Source of the DNA: Leptospira fluminis
GTDB taxonomy: Bacteria; Spirochaetota; Leptospiria; Leptospirales; Leptospiraceae
DNA length: 64,000 nucleotides
Assembly: GCF_004771275.1 (NCBI RefSeq)
Contig: NZ_RQEV01000003.1
Coordinates: 124,001-188,000, forward strand
Direction of reading: 5' to 3'
Shown here: positions 27,694-38,986 of the stretch, piece by piece
How the letters are laid out: each line of letters opens with the position of its first letter
Position numbering within the stretch: the stretch's first letter is position 1
Position numbers and translations under genes: made by a program
Notes under the pieces: model-generated
What the model was told of the DNA's origin: nothing
Seen by the model: the letters and a program-made list of their open reading frames with translations, nothing else
The model's database searches: none

Positions 27694-28605
27694 ATGCTAA
27701 TCGGAATTTCCGGAGGAACCGGACTGATCGGATCCTTGTTAGCGCTGCGTCTCAAAGCGGAAGGCCATAAGGTTCGGATTTTTAGTCGGAGCGGCAAACT
27801 TCCCTATCGCCTGCAAAGATCTTCCGAATGGGATGTCCGGATCGGAAACGGTCCGAGTCCGGCGGACCTATCGGGTCTCGACGTTCTGATCAATTTTGCG
27901 GGAGAACCTATCGCAGGAGTCAGATGGACGGACGAAGTCCGGCAAAAAATCCGAAGCTCCAGGATAGAAAGCACGAGAACAATCGTGGATCGGATCTCCG
28001 ACTTGGGCGATTCCGGCCCCAAAACCCTATTCAACGCTTCCGCAGTCGGAATCTACGGTTCGTACGAATCTCCTACCCCGCCCTTTACGGAAAATACACC
28101 TGCCGCCGACGACGAGTTGGGAAGGTTATGTGCGGACTGGGAAGCAGAAGCGCTTCGAGCGGAGTCCTTCGGAATTCGAACCGTTTTGCTGAGAACCGGA
28201 GTGGTTCTTTCCACGGAGGGGGGCGCTTTGGCGACCATGCTCCCTGCCTTCCGTCTGTTTGCCGGCGGCCCGATAGGATCCGGTCACCAAATTCTTTCCT
28301 GGATTCATATCGAAGACCAACTCGCGGCGATCCTATTTCTTTTGCGACGGGAAGAAGCCAAGGGCGCATTCAATTTGGTTTCTCCGGAACCGGTTTCCAA
28401 CGAACAATTCAGCAAGACTCTCGGACAGGTTTTGAACCGACCTTCCTTTACCCGGGTCCCGTCTTTCGCTTTGAAACTAGCGTTCGGAGACGGCGCTCTA
28501 GTCGCCACCCACGGCCAAAGAGTGGTTCCGAAACGACTTTCCGATCTTGGATACAAGTTTCGGTATCCGAACTTGGAAGGGGCTCTCCGCAGCTTACTCG
28601 GCTAA
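27694..28605 (+). CDS. TIGR01777-family NAD-dependent epimerase/dehydratase-like protein
   Basis: A 303-residue extended SDR of the YfcH/TIGR01777 type. It has the Rossmann motif G7-G-T-G-L-I-G13, F-A-G-E-P-I-A-G (the family's signature strand) and N-A-S-A-V-G-I-Y-G. The start at 27694 was chosen because it places the Rossmann motif at the usual distance and has GGCGGA upstream; the longer frame from 27613 lacks support. The substrate is unknown, although plant and bacterial relatives are linked to division-site placement. Confidence 0.8.
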   Translation: MLIGISGGTGLIGSLLALRLKAEGHKVRIFSRSGKLPYRLQRSSEWDVRIGNGPSPADLSGLDVLINFAGEPIAGVRWTDEVRQKIRSSRIESTRTIVDRISDLGDSGPKTLFNASAVGIYGSYESPTPPFTENTPAADDELGRLCADWEAEALRAESFGIRTVLLRTGVVLSTEGGALATMLPAFRLFAGGPIGSGHQILSWIHIEDQLAAILFLLRREEAKGAFNLVSPEPVSNEQFSKTLGQVLNRPSFTRVPSFALKLAFGDGALVATHGQRVVPKRLSDLGYKFRYPNLEGALRSLLG

Positions 28606-28666
28606 TAAGCGGGTTTTGGTTTTCGATCGATTTTTTCCCAGAAAATCGGAATTTGAGTCCTTCTAT

Positions 28667-28681
28667 TTAGAAACATTCTAA
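28667..28681 (+). promoter_or_regulatory. PerR/Fur-like box in front of trxA
   Basis: TTAGAAACATTCTAA is a 15-nt palindrome with perfect 6-bp arms and the 7-1-7 architecture of PerR/Fur boxes. By eye it agrees with the Bacillus PerR box at 11 of 14 positions. It ends 11 nt before the trxA ATG, where binding would block transcription or initiation. The regulator is inferred. Confidence 0.45.
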
Positions 28682-28692
28682 GTCTAACCAGT

Positions 28693-29013
28693 ATGGAAAA
28701 CACAACATTGCCTGGTTCTTTTGACGAACTGATCAACACTCACGACAAACCCGTTCTTGTGGATTTTTGGGCTACTTGGTGCGGCCCTTGTAAAATGGTG
28801 GCTCCCGAATTGGAAAAATTCGCCCAAGCCCACAAAGGACAGTTGACCGTCGTAAAAGTGGATATTGACGAAAAGCCGGAGATCGCTCAAAAATACGGTA
28901 TTCTCTCGGTACCGACCCTGATGCTTTTTAAATCGGGTCAAATTGCGGAAAAAGTGATCGGTGCCATTCCGCAGGCTCAGATGGAAAAAGTCTTCGGGCC
29001 TAAACTCGCCTAA
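28693..29013 (+). CDS. trxA: Thioredoxin
   Basis: A 106-residue classical thioredoxin with active site W-C30-G-P-C33-K, the cis-proline loop V-P-T-L and the F-W-A-T-W lead-in. It keeps cytoplasmic thiols reduced through thioredoxin reductase and supplies electrons to peroxiredoxins. A terminator follows and a PerR-like palindrome lies upstream, so oxidative-stress control is plausible. Confidence 0.95.
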   Translation: MENTTLPGSFDELINTHDKPVLVDFWATWCGPCKMVAPELEKFAQAHKGQLTVVKVDIDEKPEIAQKYGILSVPTLMLFKSGQIAEKVIGAIPQAQMEKVFGPKLA

Positions 29014-29064
29014 GAGCTTTTTGTATAAGAGTCGAAAAGGAATTTCAAAACGAAAACGATTTAC

Positions 29065-29100
29065 GGCTCCGAATCGTTCGAAAGAACGCGGAGCCTTTTC
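29065..29100 (+). terminator. Rho-independent terminator after trxA
   Basis: GGCTCCG (29065-29071) pairs with CGGAGCC (29089-29095), with an inner CGTTC/GAACG stem, a GAAA tetraloop and a TTTTC tail. It separates trxA from the convergent acyl-CoA dehydrogenase gene. Confidence 0.85.
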
Positions 29101-29110
29101 GTTTCGGGGC

Positions 29111-30838
29111 TTACCACTCTACGATTTTCGTGATCTCTTCCTGTTCCAGTTTCATCGCTTCGTAATCGCCTTTCGCTTCGGGAAGAGTCCGGTACAGATA
29201 GCCTGCAAATCCTTTTGCGAACGAATCGAATAGGGAGGATTGATTCCCCGCTTTGCGATCATGGACGGCCTGTTCCAGAAATTCCGACAATCCCAGAGCA
29301 CCGAAGGCCAAGTCGGACAGATCCACGCGATAGGTTTCTTTCCATTCTCTAGGCTTTTCTTCCAAATCCTTGGCCCAACGGGAAAGCAGAGTTTTTCCGA
29401 GTTTTGCAAGCGGTTCTAATTCCCCGTATTTTCCCGCTTCTTCGAAATTCTTTCCTACTTCCTGGATGAAAGAATCGCGGATCTTAGCTCGGTTCATTGC
29501 GCCTAACGCATGATCGGTGATGATCAAATGGGTCCCTTCCCAGGTTTCGTTGATGATACAATCGTTGTGAAGTCTAGGCAAACACGTATAATCTCCGATA
29601 ATTCCAGAGCCGCCCAGGGCCATGATCGCCCGGTGAGTGATTTGGGAGGATAAAGAAGAGGTTTTGTATTTCATCAAAGGGGTGGTCAATTGCTCCGCTA
29701 GGACTCCCTTTCCACTCCAATCGAGTCCGCGGAAAATCAGAAGCACCTGAATCGCGTACAGGATCCTCAATTCGGCCAGTTCCCTGGAGTAGGCGGGAAA
29801 TTCCTTGATTTTCTTGCCGTAAGCCATTCTAAAGCGGGAGTATTCGAGGGCCTCCATAAAAGCTCTCCGGGACATACCGGCCGCGGCTACGGCCACGTGA
29901 ACCCGGGAAGTTCGGATAACGTAGCGTATTAAATTAGCAATTCCGTGGGCAGGTCTTCCGAGGGCTTCCGCTTCCACATCCTCGTAAACCACCTCTACGG
30001 TCAATTTGCCCTTAGAACCTATGATGTCCTTTTTTCGAAGGATATGGTGACCGTTCAAGTCCCCGTTATCCTTGATGCGGGGGACGAGAAAAAGTCCCAC
30101 GGTATCCGTCCCTTCTATTTTTGCGGTCGTAACCCAAAGGTCTCCCGGATTCGAACAGAACCATTTTTCTCCGTTGAGGATCCATTTACCGTTTTCGCCC
30201 TTTGTCGCGATAGTTCGGTTGGCCCCTACGTTACTTCCCCCCACCCGCTCGGTCACGTATTGACCGGCCATAAAATGCGAGGTGGAATTCTTTCCTGCGA
30301 CCAAAGGAAGATACTTTCTCTTCTGCTCTTCGGTTCCGATCGCCTTGAGTACGTTGATCATTCCTTCCGTCATGGCCAAAGGACAGGTCATTCCCCCCTC
30401 GCCGTTTTGATTGGCCAAATAGGCGAGAGAATATCTGTGAAGGTCCGTAAAAGGAAACTTCCATTCATCATGAAAATCTAAATTTACGATCCCGTATTCG
30501 TAGGAAATCTTTCGGGATAACTTCTGCTCCGGGGAATAGACGATCAGATCGATGCGATTGCCCGCGCGATCGTATTTCACGATTTCTCCGTATTTTCCTT
30601 CCTTGTGCGAGGCTTCGGTGAGTTCGTCCAAGATACCGCCGACGATATGACCGTAACCCTGTAAGTGCAACGTGAGAGCCCTTTTATGAGCCGGTTCGTA
30701 ATCGGCGGAGTATCTTTCCACCGTTCTCTGTAAAACCTTATCGAGATCATAGAAATTCTTACCCCGATTTCCGCGATAAGAAGAGACGTCATAAGGAGCC
30801 AATCCTGGATTTTCGGCAAGACGAAGAGGATGATTCAT
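29111..30838 (-). CDS. Acyl-CoA dehydrogenase family protein (AidB-like subgroup)
   Basis: A 575-residue flavoprotein. The FAD/substrate motif [12 protein letters not shown] and G-E-K-W-F-C-S-N-P, with the late G-G-S-G-I and N-E-T-W-E-G-T segments, match the longer AidB-like acyl-CoA dehydrogenases and not the 380-residue beta-oxidation type. Glu in W-E-G-T is a candidate catalytic base. Leptospires live on long-chain fatty acids, so a catabolic role is plausible, but AidB relatives may act in stress protection. It is monocistronic. Confidence 0.8.
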   Translation of the reverse strand: MNHPLRLAENPGLAPYDVSSYRGNRGKNFYDLDKVLQRTVERYSADYEPAHKRALTLHLQGYGHIVGGILDELTEASHKEGKYGEIVKYDRAGNRIDLIVYSPEQKLSRKISYEYGIVNLDFHDEWKFPFTDLHRYSLAYLANQNGEGGMTCPLAMTEGMINVLKAIGTEEQKRKYLPLVAGKNSTSHFMAGQYVTERVGGSNVGANRTIATKGENGKWILNGEKWFCSNPGDLWVTTAKIEGTDTVGLFLVPRIKDNGDLNGHHILRKKDIIGSKGKLTVEVVYEDVEAEALGRPAHGIANLIRYVIRTSRVHVAVAAAGMSRRAFMEALEYSRFRMAYGKKIKEFPAYSRELAELRILYAIQVLLIFRGLDWSGKGVLAEQLTTPLMKYKTSSLSSQITHRAIMALGGSGIIGDYTCLPRLHNDCIINETWEGTHLIITDHALGAMNRAKIRDSFIQEVGKNFEEAGKYGELEPLAKLGKTLLSRWAKDLEEKPREWKETYRVDLSDLAFGALGLSEFLEQAVHDRKAGNQSSLFDSFAKGFAGYLYRTLPEAKGDYEAMKLEQEEITKIVEW

Positions 30839-30983
30839 ATTATTGTTTTCCGACCGGTTGAGATGTTTACCGTTCCTATCTTACGACAAGAACCGGTATC
30901 TGCACGCTTTTTTTAAAGGCAGATCCGAGTCGGGGAATTGCGAACGACGTTCGATAAGAAAGCGCCGGAAAAAATCCGAACGA

Positions 30984-32705
30984 TCAATATTCCAAAACCA
31001 AACCTTCGTAAGGAGCGATCTGGAAAACGACGGGGATTTCCATTTTTTCGGGTTTTCGATGCGTGGAAACCAACACCTTAGCCGTGCGATTTGCGTTCGC
31101 TACGATCTTCTTGGATTCGTTTTCGAAATTCAAAATCACGAGGCATTTCTTCTTTTCATGTTCTCTCGTATATTTCAGAACTCCGGGCGGAGAATCGTAA
31201 TCCAAGGCAAGGCTTCCTTTTTGTAAAACCTCGTTTCCTTTTCTCAGCCAAATCAGCTTCCTATAAAAGTTCAGAAGGCTGTCCATGTTTCTGGATTGGG
31301 TCTCTACGTTTACGGTTTCGTATTGGGAAAAAACGGGAAGCCAAGGGTCTGCGGATCCGAAACCTCCGTTCTTATCCGCGGACCAACACATAGGAAGCCT
31401 GCAATTGTCGCGACTGGGATAGAAAGGCCAATAGCGTTTTCCCACCGGATCCTGGATCCGATTTTTAGGCACTCTTTCGTCAAGCATTCCCAATTCCTCT
31501 CCGTAATACAAGAAAGGTGTTCCGCGTAACGTAAGAAGCATGAGAGCGGCGATCTTGGCCCTAGGAATCGTTTCCGCGCCCTTGGAGTATCTGGTGATAT
31601 GACGTCTAAAATCGTGGTTGCTTAGAGTATAATTAGGCCAGCCTTTTTCCCGAAGACATTTTTCCCATTCCTTGATGACCTCGCGAAATCTTTCGGCCTT
31701 CCACGGAGTGTGAAAAAAGGCGAAGTTAAACGCCATGTGAAGTTCGTCGCCGTCGTCGCCGTAATAAGAGGCGGGAAGAATACTCGTACCCGGAGGTTCC
31801 ATCATAACCTCGCCGACGGACATACGATCTCCGTACGAATCCAGAAGTTTTCGGAGATCCTTTAGGATGCCGTGCATCTCCGGTCTATCCCTGTCGAAAA
31901 TGTGGTCCTGTTGGTCGAAGGGTCTTGCGATCCACCGCTTTCTCGGATTGCTGCGGAAGTGTTCATCCTTCATGAAAAGATTCACTACATCCAATCGGAA
32001 ACCGTCCACACCCATATCCAGCCAGTTTTTGACCATTCCGAAGATGGCCTTTTTGACCTCGGGATTCCGCCAATTCAGGTCCGGTTGTTCCGCGAGGAAA
32101 GAGTGATAATAATATTCTCCCGTGGTCAGATCGAGAGTCCAGGCCCTTCCTCCGAAGGTTCCCATCCAATTGTTTGGCGGCCCTCCTTTTTCCGGAGCTT
32201 TCCAGATGTACCAATTCCTTTTCGGATTGTCCTTGGAGGATCTGGATTCGATAAACCATGGATGAAGATGAGAAGTATGATTGGCGACCAGATCCATTAT
32301 GATCCGGATATTTCGTTTATGCGCTTCTTTTAATAGACGTTTGAAGGTGTCCAGGTCTCCGAAAATCGGATCTATATTTTCGTAATCGGAAATATCGTAT
32401 CCGAAATCGTACATGGGGGAAGGGTAGATAGGAGAAAGCCAGATCGCGTCTACGCCTAGAGAATTGGGCGTTCCATCGTTCAGATAGTCCAGCTTACGGA
32501 TGATTCCTTCCAAATCTCCGATTCCGTCCCCGTTAGCATCGCGAAAGCTCCGAGGATAAATCTGATAGATGACCGCATTTTTCCACCAATCGGGAGAGGA
32601 CTTTCTGGTCCTGGAAGTTTTTTTGCCGGTTTTTGCGGGTTTTCGGTTTGCCGCTTTTCTAATAGAAACCGTGGAGGAACTGCGCGCCGAGTTCATAGGA
32701 GCCAT
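30984..32705 (-). CDS. GH13 alpha-glucosidase (oligo-1,6-glucosidase/trehalose hydrolase type)
   Basis: A 573-residue cytoplasmic GH13 enzyme with a basic low-complexity N-terminus (about 38 residues). It starts its catalytic core at W-W-K-N-A-V-I-Y-Q-I-Y-P-R-S-F. The catalytic triad is Asp239 (G-F-R-L-D), Glu299 (V-G-E-V) and Asp365 (S-N-H-D). The D-G-I-G-D-L-E-G-I calcium/substrate motif is present. It hydrolyses alpha-glucosidic oligosaccharides; linkage preference cannot be read here. It starts 2 nt after glnD ends. Confidence 0.88.
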   Translation of the reverse strand: MAPMNSARSSSTVSIRKAANRKPAKTGKKTSRTRKSSPDWWKNAVIYQIYPRSFRDANGDGIGDLEGIIRKLDYLNDGTPNSLGVDAIWLSPIYPSPMYDFGYDISDYENIDPIFGDLDTFKRLLKEAHKRNIRIIMDLVANHTSHLHPWFIESRSSKDNPKRNWYIWKAPEKGGPPNNWMGTFGGRAWTLDLTTGEYYYHSFLAEQPDLNWRNPEVKKAIFGMVKNWLDMGVDGFRLDVVNLFMKDEHFRSNPRKRWIARPFDQQDHIFDRDRPEMHGILKDLRKLLDSYGDRMSVGEVMMEPPGTSILPASYYGDDGDELHMAFNFAFFHTPWKAERFREVIKEWEKCLREKGWPNYTLSNHDFRRHITRYSKGAETIPRAKIAALMLLTLRGTPFLYYGEELGMLDERVPKNRIQDPVGKRYWPFYPSRDNCRLPMCWSADKNGGFGSADPWLPVFSQYETVNVETQSRNMDSLLNFYRKLIWLRKGNEVLQKGSLALDYDSPPGVLKYTREHEKKKCLVILNFENESKKIVANANRTAKVLVSTHRKPEKMEIPVVFQIAPYEGLVLEY

Positions 32706-32707
32706 TT

Positions 32708-35341
32708 TTAAAACGTGAGTTCCCCTGTCACTCTTTCCATAGCCTGGATTCCGAGGATCCGAGACTCTAGGGAGGAAAGTAATTTCTTGTCCTTAACCTG
32801 CCCTCCATCCTTATCCTGTAAATAAAAAGAATCGTAGGCGTAATCCGCCGAAGTGGAGACGCGTAAGTATGATACCTTCAAACCGAACTCGAATACTTTT
32901 CGTAATATTCTATATACCAAACCCACCATATCCGGCATTCTCACTTCCATAATGGTCATGTCGGAAAGATCCTCGTTGGAAAAGCGAACGGATCGGTTGA
33001 TCATGCTTTCCGGGATGGGCTTTCTCGGATTCCATTCCGTTGGTTCGAACGCGATACTATCCCTCTGGAGTTTTCCGGAGGCCATCAAACGAAGCTTGTC
33101 CTCCAGTTTTGAAATTTTTTCGGGGGATATATTTCCGCTTCCTTGCGAGTCGGTCACTTGCAGGATATTGATCTGAAATTTTCCCGAAGCATAACTCTGC
33201 ATTCCGACAAGACTAAGTCCCTCGGAGGAAACGGAGCAACACAAATCCAGCAAAATCTCGGGAAGGTCCTGACTGACCACGTCAGCGGTAACGAATGCGG
33301 GATCCCGCTCCGATTCGAATAGAAGTTGGTTATTTGAATCCTGACTTAAGGTAACGATGGATTTGAAGTGCTTGAGAATCTTGCGGTTGGAAACCGTTTT
33401 CAAATAACTATGCGGAATAACCGAATATGCGAACGAAGCGACGCTTTCGGCGATGTTCTTTTCCCGCCCTTCCTTTTCGATCAGATAGGAGACCAAGTCC
33501 TTCGCATGAGAGATACGTTCCACCTCGTCCAGGAGTTCCTCTTCCGGAAGCGGTTTTTCCCTCAGGAATTCCATAGTATTCCTGTATAGGTCGCTAAGGA
33601 TACTCTTCTTCCAGTTGGTCAGTACGTTACTACCAACGGACTTCGTGTCGATGATCGTCAAAATGTAAAGTAATCTCAATCGCTCGGCAGAAGAAACTGT
33701 TCTGGCAAAGCTTCGGATCAAACCCGGATCCGAGATGTCGCGTTTGGAGGAAAGTTCGGACATGAGGATATGTTTTTCCACGAGAAACCTGCAAAGGTCT
33801 GTGTCTTCCTCCGAAAGACCGAGCCTATCCCCGACGGACACCGCCAATTCGGCTCCGTACTCCGAGTGATCCCCCTCCTTCACTTTTCCGGCGTCGTGCA
33901 GTAGGATTGCGAGGGAGAGAATCTCAGTTTTAACACATTCCTTATAGACTTCCAGAATGTCCGGATCTTCGAAGTCTCCGGAATCCAAACGATCCAACTC
34001 GTGAAGGATCAGAAGAGTGTGTTCGTCCACGGTAAATTCATGATGATAGCTAAAAAGCGCGAAATTCGTGCAAGCGCCGAACTCGGGCAACAGAGCGCCC
34101 AGGACCTGGCATTCGTGCATCAATTTCAGGACTCTTCCCCTATCTTTCAGTAATCGTAGGATATTCAAGAACTCGCCGTTTACTTCCGCGGAATAACGGA
34201 AGTCGTCGTCCAAAAACGGAGAAGCGAATCTAATTTCGTTTAACAAAGTTCCCGAAACGTGAAAACCGGTTTCCTGGATCATCCGGAACGTGAGCATTAC
34301 GTCCCTGTATAAAGTGTGAGGATCCGCAAAAAGATTCTCCTCGGGAGGAGGATAGATTGCGTCGCGTACTTTGGAAAAGGCCAATCCGGAATAGGAAAAC
34401 GTTTCCGCTTTGCCCGGCTTATTCCGCTCGATCGCAAAATCCAGATAGCTTCTCATCACGAAGAAAACGTTTTTTTGGTGCCCGTAGAGTTGGTTCATGA
34501 ATTTCTCCACGGTTTGGAGAGCATCCTTATCCCCGAAGCCCAAGTACGCGGCAACTTCGGGCTGAAGATTCAAATCCAAACGATCGTGCTTTCTTCCGGT
34601 CGCGACATGAAGTGCGATCCTGGTCCTAAGCAAAAAATCGTAGGCTTCTTCCAGAAGTTGGGCTTCTCCCCTTTGAAAAACAGGGAGTAGAGCCAAGGCT
34701 CCGAGAGAAGGAATCGGGTTCAGGGCTTTTTCGTGCCAATATACGTATTGTACGTCTCTCAAGCCGCAGATGTCGGATTTCAAATGAGGTTCCGACAATA
34801 GGATGGGTTTGTCTTCTCTTAGGAACCTCTCGGAAAGCTGGAGTTCCTTGGAACGGTTGTACCTCTCCACGTATTTGAAGGGGAGTTTTCCTAGGAAATC
34901 GGTTTTGTATTTCTCGAACATCTCCCTGGATCCGGCAAGGAATCGACTATCCAAAACGGCATGAAAACTGGACATATCATCCAGATAATGAAAGGATTCC
35001 TTAATCGTCCGACAGATATGGCCCACCTCTTTTCCGGAATCGTAAAGATAGGTGTTCGTGGAGGAAATGATCTCGGAAAGTTTCGTCTCCGGAATTCCAT
35101 TATGAAGATATAATATGTCCACGTCGGAGTGCGGGGAAATCTCCATTCTCCCGTATCCGCCAAGTGCGATGAGAGCGATTTTTTCCCCTCGTCCCAGTAT
35201 CGAAGCCGCCTTTTCAAATCGGTTTTTCAGAAAGGAATCGAGGATGAACGTAAGTTGTCTGGAGACGAGCCTACCCGAAACGGAACGACTCTTTTCCAAG
35301 AGTCTCTGAAAGCTGTAACTGATATCCAGTTCTAAAGGCAT
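32708..35341 (-). CDS. glnD: [Protein-PII] uridylyltransferase/uridylyl-removing enzyme
   Basis: The 877-residue bifunctional nitrogen sensor. The N-terminal nucleotidyltransferase motif [13 protein letters not shown]73-V-D75 is followed by a PII-uridylyltransferase domain, an HD domain (L-H-D-A-G-K) and tandem C-terminal ACT domains (V-R-M-P-D-M-V-G-L, then A-D-Y-A-Y-D-S). It uridylylates PII at low glutamine and removes UMP at high glutamine. It starts 10 nt after metG ends. Confidence 0.93.
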   Translation of the reverse strand: MPLELDISYSFQRLLEKSRSVSGRLVSRQLTFILDSFLKNRFEKAASILGRGEKIALIALGGYGRMEISPHSDVDILYLHNGIPETKLSEIISSTNTYLYDSGKEVGHICRTIKESFHYLDDMSSFHAVLDSRFLAGSREMFEKYKTDFLGKLPFKYVERYNRSKELQLSERFLREDKPILLSEPHLKSDICGLRDVQYVYWHEKALNPIPSLGALALLPVFQRGEAQLLEEAYDFLLRTRIALHVATGRKHDRLDLNLQPEVAAYLGFGDKDALQTVEKFMNQLYGHQKNVFFVMRSYLDFAIERNKPGKAETFSYSGLAFSKVRDAIYPPPEENLFADPHTLYRDVMLTFRMIQETGFHVSGTLLNEIRFASPFLDDDFRYSAEVNGEFLNILRLLKDRGRVLKLMHECQVLGALLPEFGACTNFALFSYHHEFTVDEHTLLILHELDRLDSGDFEDPDILEVYKECVKTEILSLAILLHDAGKVKEGDHSEYGAELAVSVGDRLGLSEEDTDLCRFLVEKHILMSELSSKRDISDPGLIRSFARTVSSAERLRLLYILTIIDTKSVGSNVLTNWKKSILSDLYRNTMEFLREKPLPEEELLDEVERISHAKDLVSYLIEKEGREKNIAESVASFAYSVIPHSYLKTVSNRKILKHFKSIVTLSQDSNNQLLFESERDPAFVTADVVSQDLPEILLDLCCSVSSEGLSLVGMQSYASGKFQINILQVTDSQGSGNISPEKISKLEDKLRLMASGKLQRDSIAFEPTEWNPRKPIPESMINRSVRFSNEDLSDMTIMEVRMPDMVGLVYRILRKVFEFGLKVSYLRVSTSADYAYDSFYLQDKDGGQVKDKKLLSSLESRILGIQAMERVTGELTF

Positions 35342-35351
35342 GGATGTACGA

Positions 35352-37391
35352 TTACTTCAGTCGATCCCCCGGCTGGGCGTCGCGATGCGGGACGAACAAG
35401 GTTAGACTTTCCCCTTCTCCCGCCGCGAGTAACATAGCCTCGGAGAGTCCGAATTTCATTTTTCGAGGTTTGAGATTTGTGACCGCCACTACTTTTAGAC
35501 CTACCAAGGATTCCGGATCATACGCCGCCTTAATTCCGGCAAAGACGTTTTTGTTCCCTAAGGATCCTAGATTCAATTTTACCTGGACCAGCTTATCCGC
35601 ACCTTCCACAGGACCGGCTTCGTCGATCCGACCGACCCGTAGTTCCACCTTTCCCAAGTCCTCGATGGAAATCTCCCCCAGAGTAGCCACTCCCTCCGCT
35701 TTGGAATTCGGAGTCGGTGCTGCGGTTTGTGTTTGGGCCGTCGGAGTTTTGTTTTCTTCTATCATAATCTGAATCGCCTTTTCTTCCACCCGTTTCGTGA
35801 TCATTTCGTACGGAGCTACTTTCGATCTTTCCAGATCGGAGGATAGATCCGAAAAGGAAGGGAGTCCCTTCAATCCCAAAAGTGCGTACACTTTGGAGGA
35901 AATTTTCGGCACCACCGGAAAAAGATAAATCGCCAAGATACGCGCCGCGTTCAACGCGACGGTTACTGTCCCCCTGGCCTTTTCCGGATCCTCCTTGATT
36001 TGACTCCAAGGAGCAAGATCGTTCACGTATTTGTTCGCCACGTCGCCCAAGCGGGAGCATTCCCGCATGACGCGCGCGTAATTCCGGGATTCGTACCATT
36101 CCCGGATTTTTTCCTCAGACGCGCGTAGTTCCTGCAGAACGACCCGTCCCTCCGAAGGAAGTTCCCCCAATGTTCTATTCAATTTGTCTAAAATAGAAGT
36201 CGACACGCGGGATACCAGGTTCACGAAGTTTCCGACCAGATCCGAATTAACCTTTGCCGTATAATCCTCGAAGGAAAGATCCAAATCGTCCATGCCGGAA
36301 CCTAATTTTCCGGAAAGATAAAAGCGAAGATGCTCCGGGTCCAAATGTTTCAGATAATCCTCAGCACGGATAAAAGTCCCTCTGGACTTGGACATCTTTT
36401 CGCCGTTTACCGTAATGAACCCGTGCACGTGCACCAAGGAGGGAGATCGATACCCTCCCCCGTTCAACGTTGCCGGCCAAAATAGCGTATGAAAATAAAG
36501 GATATCTTTTCCGATGAAATGCGCGATCTCCGCGCTTTCGTCCTTCCAAAAAGAATCGAATTTTATCCGATCTCCTTTAAAGAAATTTAAACTGGATGCC
36601 ATGTATCCGATGGGAGCGTCCAACCAAACGTAAAAATATTTCCCGGTTTCCCCCGGAATTTCGAAACCGAAATAGGGTCCGTCTCGGGAGATATCCCAAT
36701 CCTGCAAACCCGCACCGAACCACTCTTGAAGTTTTTTTCGCACACCTTCCGCAACGTGCGTTTCGTCGTCGACCCACGAGGAAAGAAATTTCCCAAAATC
36801 CCCCAATTTAAAGAAGATATGTTTGGAACGCTTGGAAACGGGAGGAGTCCCGCAGAGAGCGCAATGGGAATTCTTCAGATCCTTTGGGGAATACGTGGCG
36901 CCGCAAACTTCACAACTATCCCCGTATTGGTCCGGAGAACCGCAGTTCGGGCAAGTTCCTTTAATAAAGCGATCCGGTAGGAACATCTTATCGTGTTCGC
37001 AATAGGCCTGCTCGATTTCCCTCTCCGCAATGTGTCCTTTTTCCTTTAAAGAAAGATAAATTTCCTCGGAAAGAATGCGATTTTCTTCGGAGTTCGTAGT
37101 ATAATAATTATCGTATTCGACCAAAAAACCGGTTAGATCCCGGTGGTGCTCCTGTCGCACCCGATCGATCAATGCTTCCGGTTCGATTCCTTCTTTTCTC
37201 GCGGCCAACATGATGGGAGTTCCGTGGGTATCATCCGCGCAAAAAAAGTAACATTCGTTTCCTGCGGCCTTTTGGAAACGGACATAAACGTCCGTCTGGA
37301 TCGCTTCCAGCACGTGTCCTAAATGAATGGGTCCGTTCGCGTACGGTAAAGCCGAAGTCACTAGGATTCGGCGTTTCCTATCTGTTCTCAC
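35352..37391 (-). CDS. metG: Methionyl-tRNA synthetase
   Basis: The 679-residue class Ia synthetase has the HIGH-type motif H-L-G-H at 23-26, K-M-S-K-S in the catalytic core, and four C-x2-C knuckles of the zinc-finger insert (C-P-N-C, C-E-V-C, C-A-L-C). A C-terminal tRNA-binding EMAP-like domain (V-G-R-I, N-L-K-P-R-K) follows a Thr/Pro linker near 565. It charges tRNA-Met. It leads the metG-glnD-GH13 run and is divergent from the TerB-like gene. Confidence 0.96.
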   Translation of the reverse strand: MRTDRKRRILVTSALPYANGPIHLGHVLEAIQTDVYVRFQKAAGNECYFFCADDTHGTPIMLAARKEGIEPEALIDRVRQEHHRDLTGFLVEYDNYYTTNSEENRILSEEIYLSLKEKGHIAEREIEQAYCEHDKMFLPDRFIKGTCPNCGSPDQYGDSCEVCGATYSPKDLKNSHCALCGTPPVSKRSKHIFFKLGDFGKFLSSWVDDETHVAEGVRKKLQEWFGAGLQDWDISRDGPYFGFEIPGETGKYFYVWLDAPIGYMASSLNFFKGDRIKFDSFWKDESAEIAHFIGKDILYFHTLFWPATLNGGGYRSPSLVHVHGFITVNGEKMSKSRGTFIRAEDYLKHLDPEHLRFYLSGKLGSGMDDLDLSFEDYTAKVNSDLVGNFVNLVSRVSTSILDKLNRTLGELPSEGRVVLQELRASEEKIREWYESRNYARVMRECSRLGDVANKYVNDLAPWSQIKEDPEKARGTVTVALNAARILAIYLFPVVPKISSKVYALLGLKGLPSFSDLSSDLERSKVAPYEMITKRVEEKAIQIMIEENKTPTAQTQTAAPTPNSKAEGVATLGEISIEDLGKVELRVGRIDEAGPVEGADKLVQVKLNLGSLGNKNVFAGIKAAYDPESLVGLKVVAVTNLKPRKMKFGLSEAMLLAAGEGESLTLFVPHRDAQPGDRLK

Positions 37392-37507
37392 GTAGTCAGG
37401 ATGGGAAAAATTCCCCCAAAAGCAACATGGATTTTCATTGCAAAACGTCCATGCAGGGTAAAATACTTCGGAAATACGCTACGTCTTTCGGAGAAGGAAG
37501 GAAAACA

Positions 37508-38017
37508 ATGGAGAGGGTTTCATCCTTGGCGAGTAAGGTACTGCCTGGCCATGAATTTTACGAAAAATTTCAAAAGGGGCTGGATCCGGAATCTGAAATT
37601 TTTCAATTGAAAATGAACTATGCCAAAGTTTTGGTCAGCCTTTGGTCTTACGCTTGCCACGCAGACGGAAACTTTCACAAAAGAGAAGGCAACCTAGTGG
37701 GACAAATGGTAAAAGCCATGTTCGACAAAGATTGTATTTTCGATTCCCACCAGGATAGCAAGGAAGAGATCGTGGAGGAGCTCTCCGAAATTTTCGAATC
37801 CCCGCTTCCCGTCAAAATGATCCGCGATTTCGCGGAGGGAAATCCCGTCTTAGCGATGAATTTTTACGAAGACGCAGTCTGCATCATCGCAACCGACGGA
37901 TCCTTTAGCGATAAGGAAAAAGAATTCCTGAACGACCTCGCCGCGGAGCTCGAGATATCGCAGATGGATAAGAAAAATATCGATAACAAATATACGGATG
38001 CGAGCGGCAAAGACTAA
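37508..38017 (+). CDS. TerB-like helical protein
   Basis: A 169-residue protein with a TerB-type helical core, including L-W-S-Y-A-C-H-A-D-G-N and I-A-T-D-G-S-F-S-D-K-E, the repeated acidic D-G-x-F-x-x-x-E motif. TerB proteins are linked to tellurite resistance and membrane-stress complexes, but small TerB-fold proteins have many roles. The start at 37508 is preceded by AGGAAGG at 6 nt; the frame open from 37427 adds a stretch without a ribosome site. Confidence 0.68.
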   Translation: MERVSSLASKVLPGHEFYEKFQKGLDPESEIFQLKMNYAKVLVSLWSYACHADGNFHKREGNLVGQMVKAMFDKDCIFDSHQDSKEEIVEELSEIFESPLPVKMIRDFAEGNPVLAMNFYEDAVCIIATDGSFSDKEKEFLNDLAAELEISQMDKKNIDNKYTDASGKD

Positions 38018-38041
38018 AATCGAAGTCCTTGCCCGCCTTTC

Positions 38042-38980
38042 ATGTCTTCTTATTTCGTTCTTCCGTTCTTTTTCTATCTAGGAGCCCAGATCTTTCTTTC
38101 CGGACCGATTCTTCAGGTCCTAGTAAATATCGTTTCTTTTCGTCTTTTCAGATTCAGATGGTTAAGTCCCGGGATTCTACTTCCGGGGCTCTGGGTCTGG
38201 GCCCGGACTTTTACCGTTCATTTTCCGGGAGAATTGGGGACGGACATCGTCTATGCGAAAGGAAGTTTCCTAAAGTTCCGAGTTTCCATCGCGAAGCTAT
38301 TTAAAGGAAAGTTGATCCTAAAAGGAGTCAATCTGCGTTCCTTCCATATGGATTATACGAACAGAATCGACTCGCGGAAAAAAACTCCGTATTTACCTCG
38401 TCGGGGCAGGATTCAAATCGGATTCGACAAGGTGATCCATTCCAGCATAGACATCGAGGATAGAACTCTCACCCCTATCTTCAATATACAGATACGGGAT
38501 ATTAAAATAGAAAACGGATTATTAGACGTAGGCTCTCCTTTGGAGATCCTATTTCGTAGCAGGACGGGTACGTGTCGCCTAGGGCGGGAGGGAATTCTCA
38601 GAATAGGAACGTTGCGAAGCGGAGAAAGAGGATACTTGAATCTTTCCGGAATCACATGGGGAGAATTAGCGGGCTTGGAGATCATTCCGATCCCTCTATT
38701 CAAAAAGAAAGTCCATCTTTCCGTGGAATTCAGACATATCGACGAGGATCATACCGACTTCGAAGGAACCTTGGTCCATACCCCCCAAAACTCGGAGGAG
38801 GATTCCGAAAGTTATCCGTTCCGTTTCGGAGCGGACTGGAAGGAATTCAATCTTCCCTTCGACATCGCATTAAGAAAATTGATTATGGAACTTTTTTTGC
38901 AAACCAAGCTGGAAAGCCTGATGGCCCGGACATTGCAGACCATCGCGAAAGGGATCCGCATGTTTTTGCGTAAGGAATGA
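38042..38980 (+). CDS. AsmA-like envelope protein of unknown function
   Basis: A 312-residue protein with an N-terminal hydrophobic anchor (about 7-32) and a long beta-rich body with N-x-x-x-G-L-L-D-V-type strands, as in AsmA/YhdP-like proteins that may form lipid-transfer grooves. The last 40 residues are amphipathic helix. The assignment rests on pattern, without a decisive motif. It lies 24 nt after the TerB-like gene and 6 nt before the AraC gene. Confidence 0.5.
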   Translation: MSSYFVLPFFFYLGAQIFLSGPILQVLVNIVSFRLFRFRWLSPGILLPGLWVWARTFTVHFPGELGTDIVYAKGSFLKFRVSIAKLFKGKLILKGVNLRSFHMDYTNRIDSRKKTPYLPRRGRIQIGFDKVIHSSIDIEDRTLTPIFNIQIRDIKIENGLLDVGSPLEILFRSRTGTCRLGREGILRIGTLRSGERGYLNLSGITWGELAGLEIIPIPLFKKKVHLSVEFRHIDEDHTDFEGTLVHTPQNSEEDSESYPFRFGADWKEFNLPFDIALRKLIMELFLQTKLESLMARTLQTIAKGIRMFLRKE

Positions 38981-38986
38981 TCCCGC

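Noticed and set aside
35593..36099. Long minus-strand frame inside metG
   Set aside because: It is low-complexity Arg/Gly/Ser-rich sequence out of phase with metG, a shadow of the real gene.
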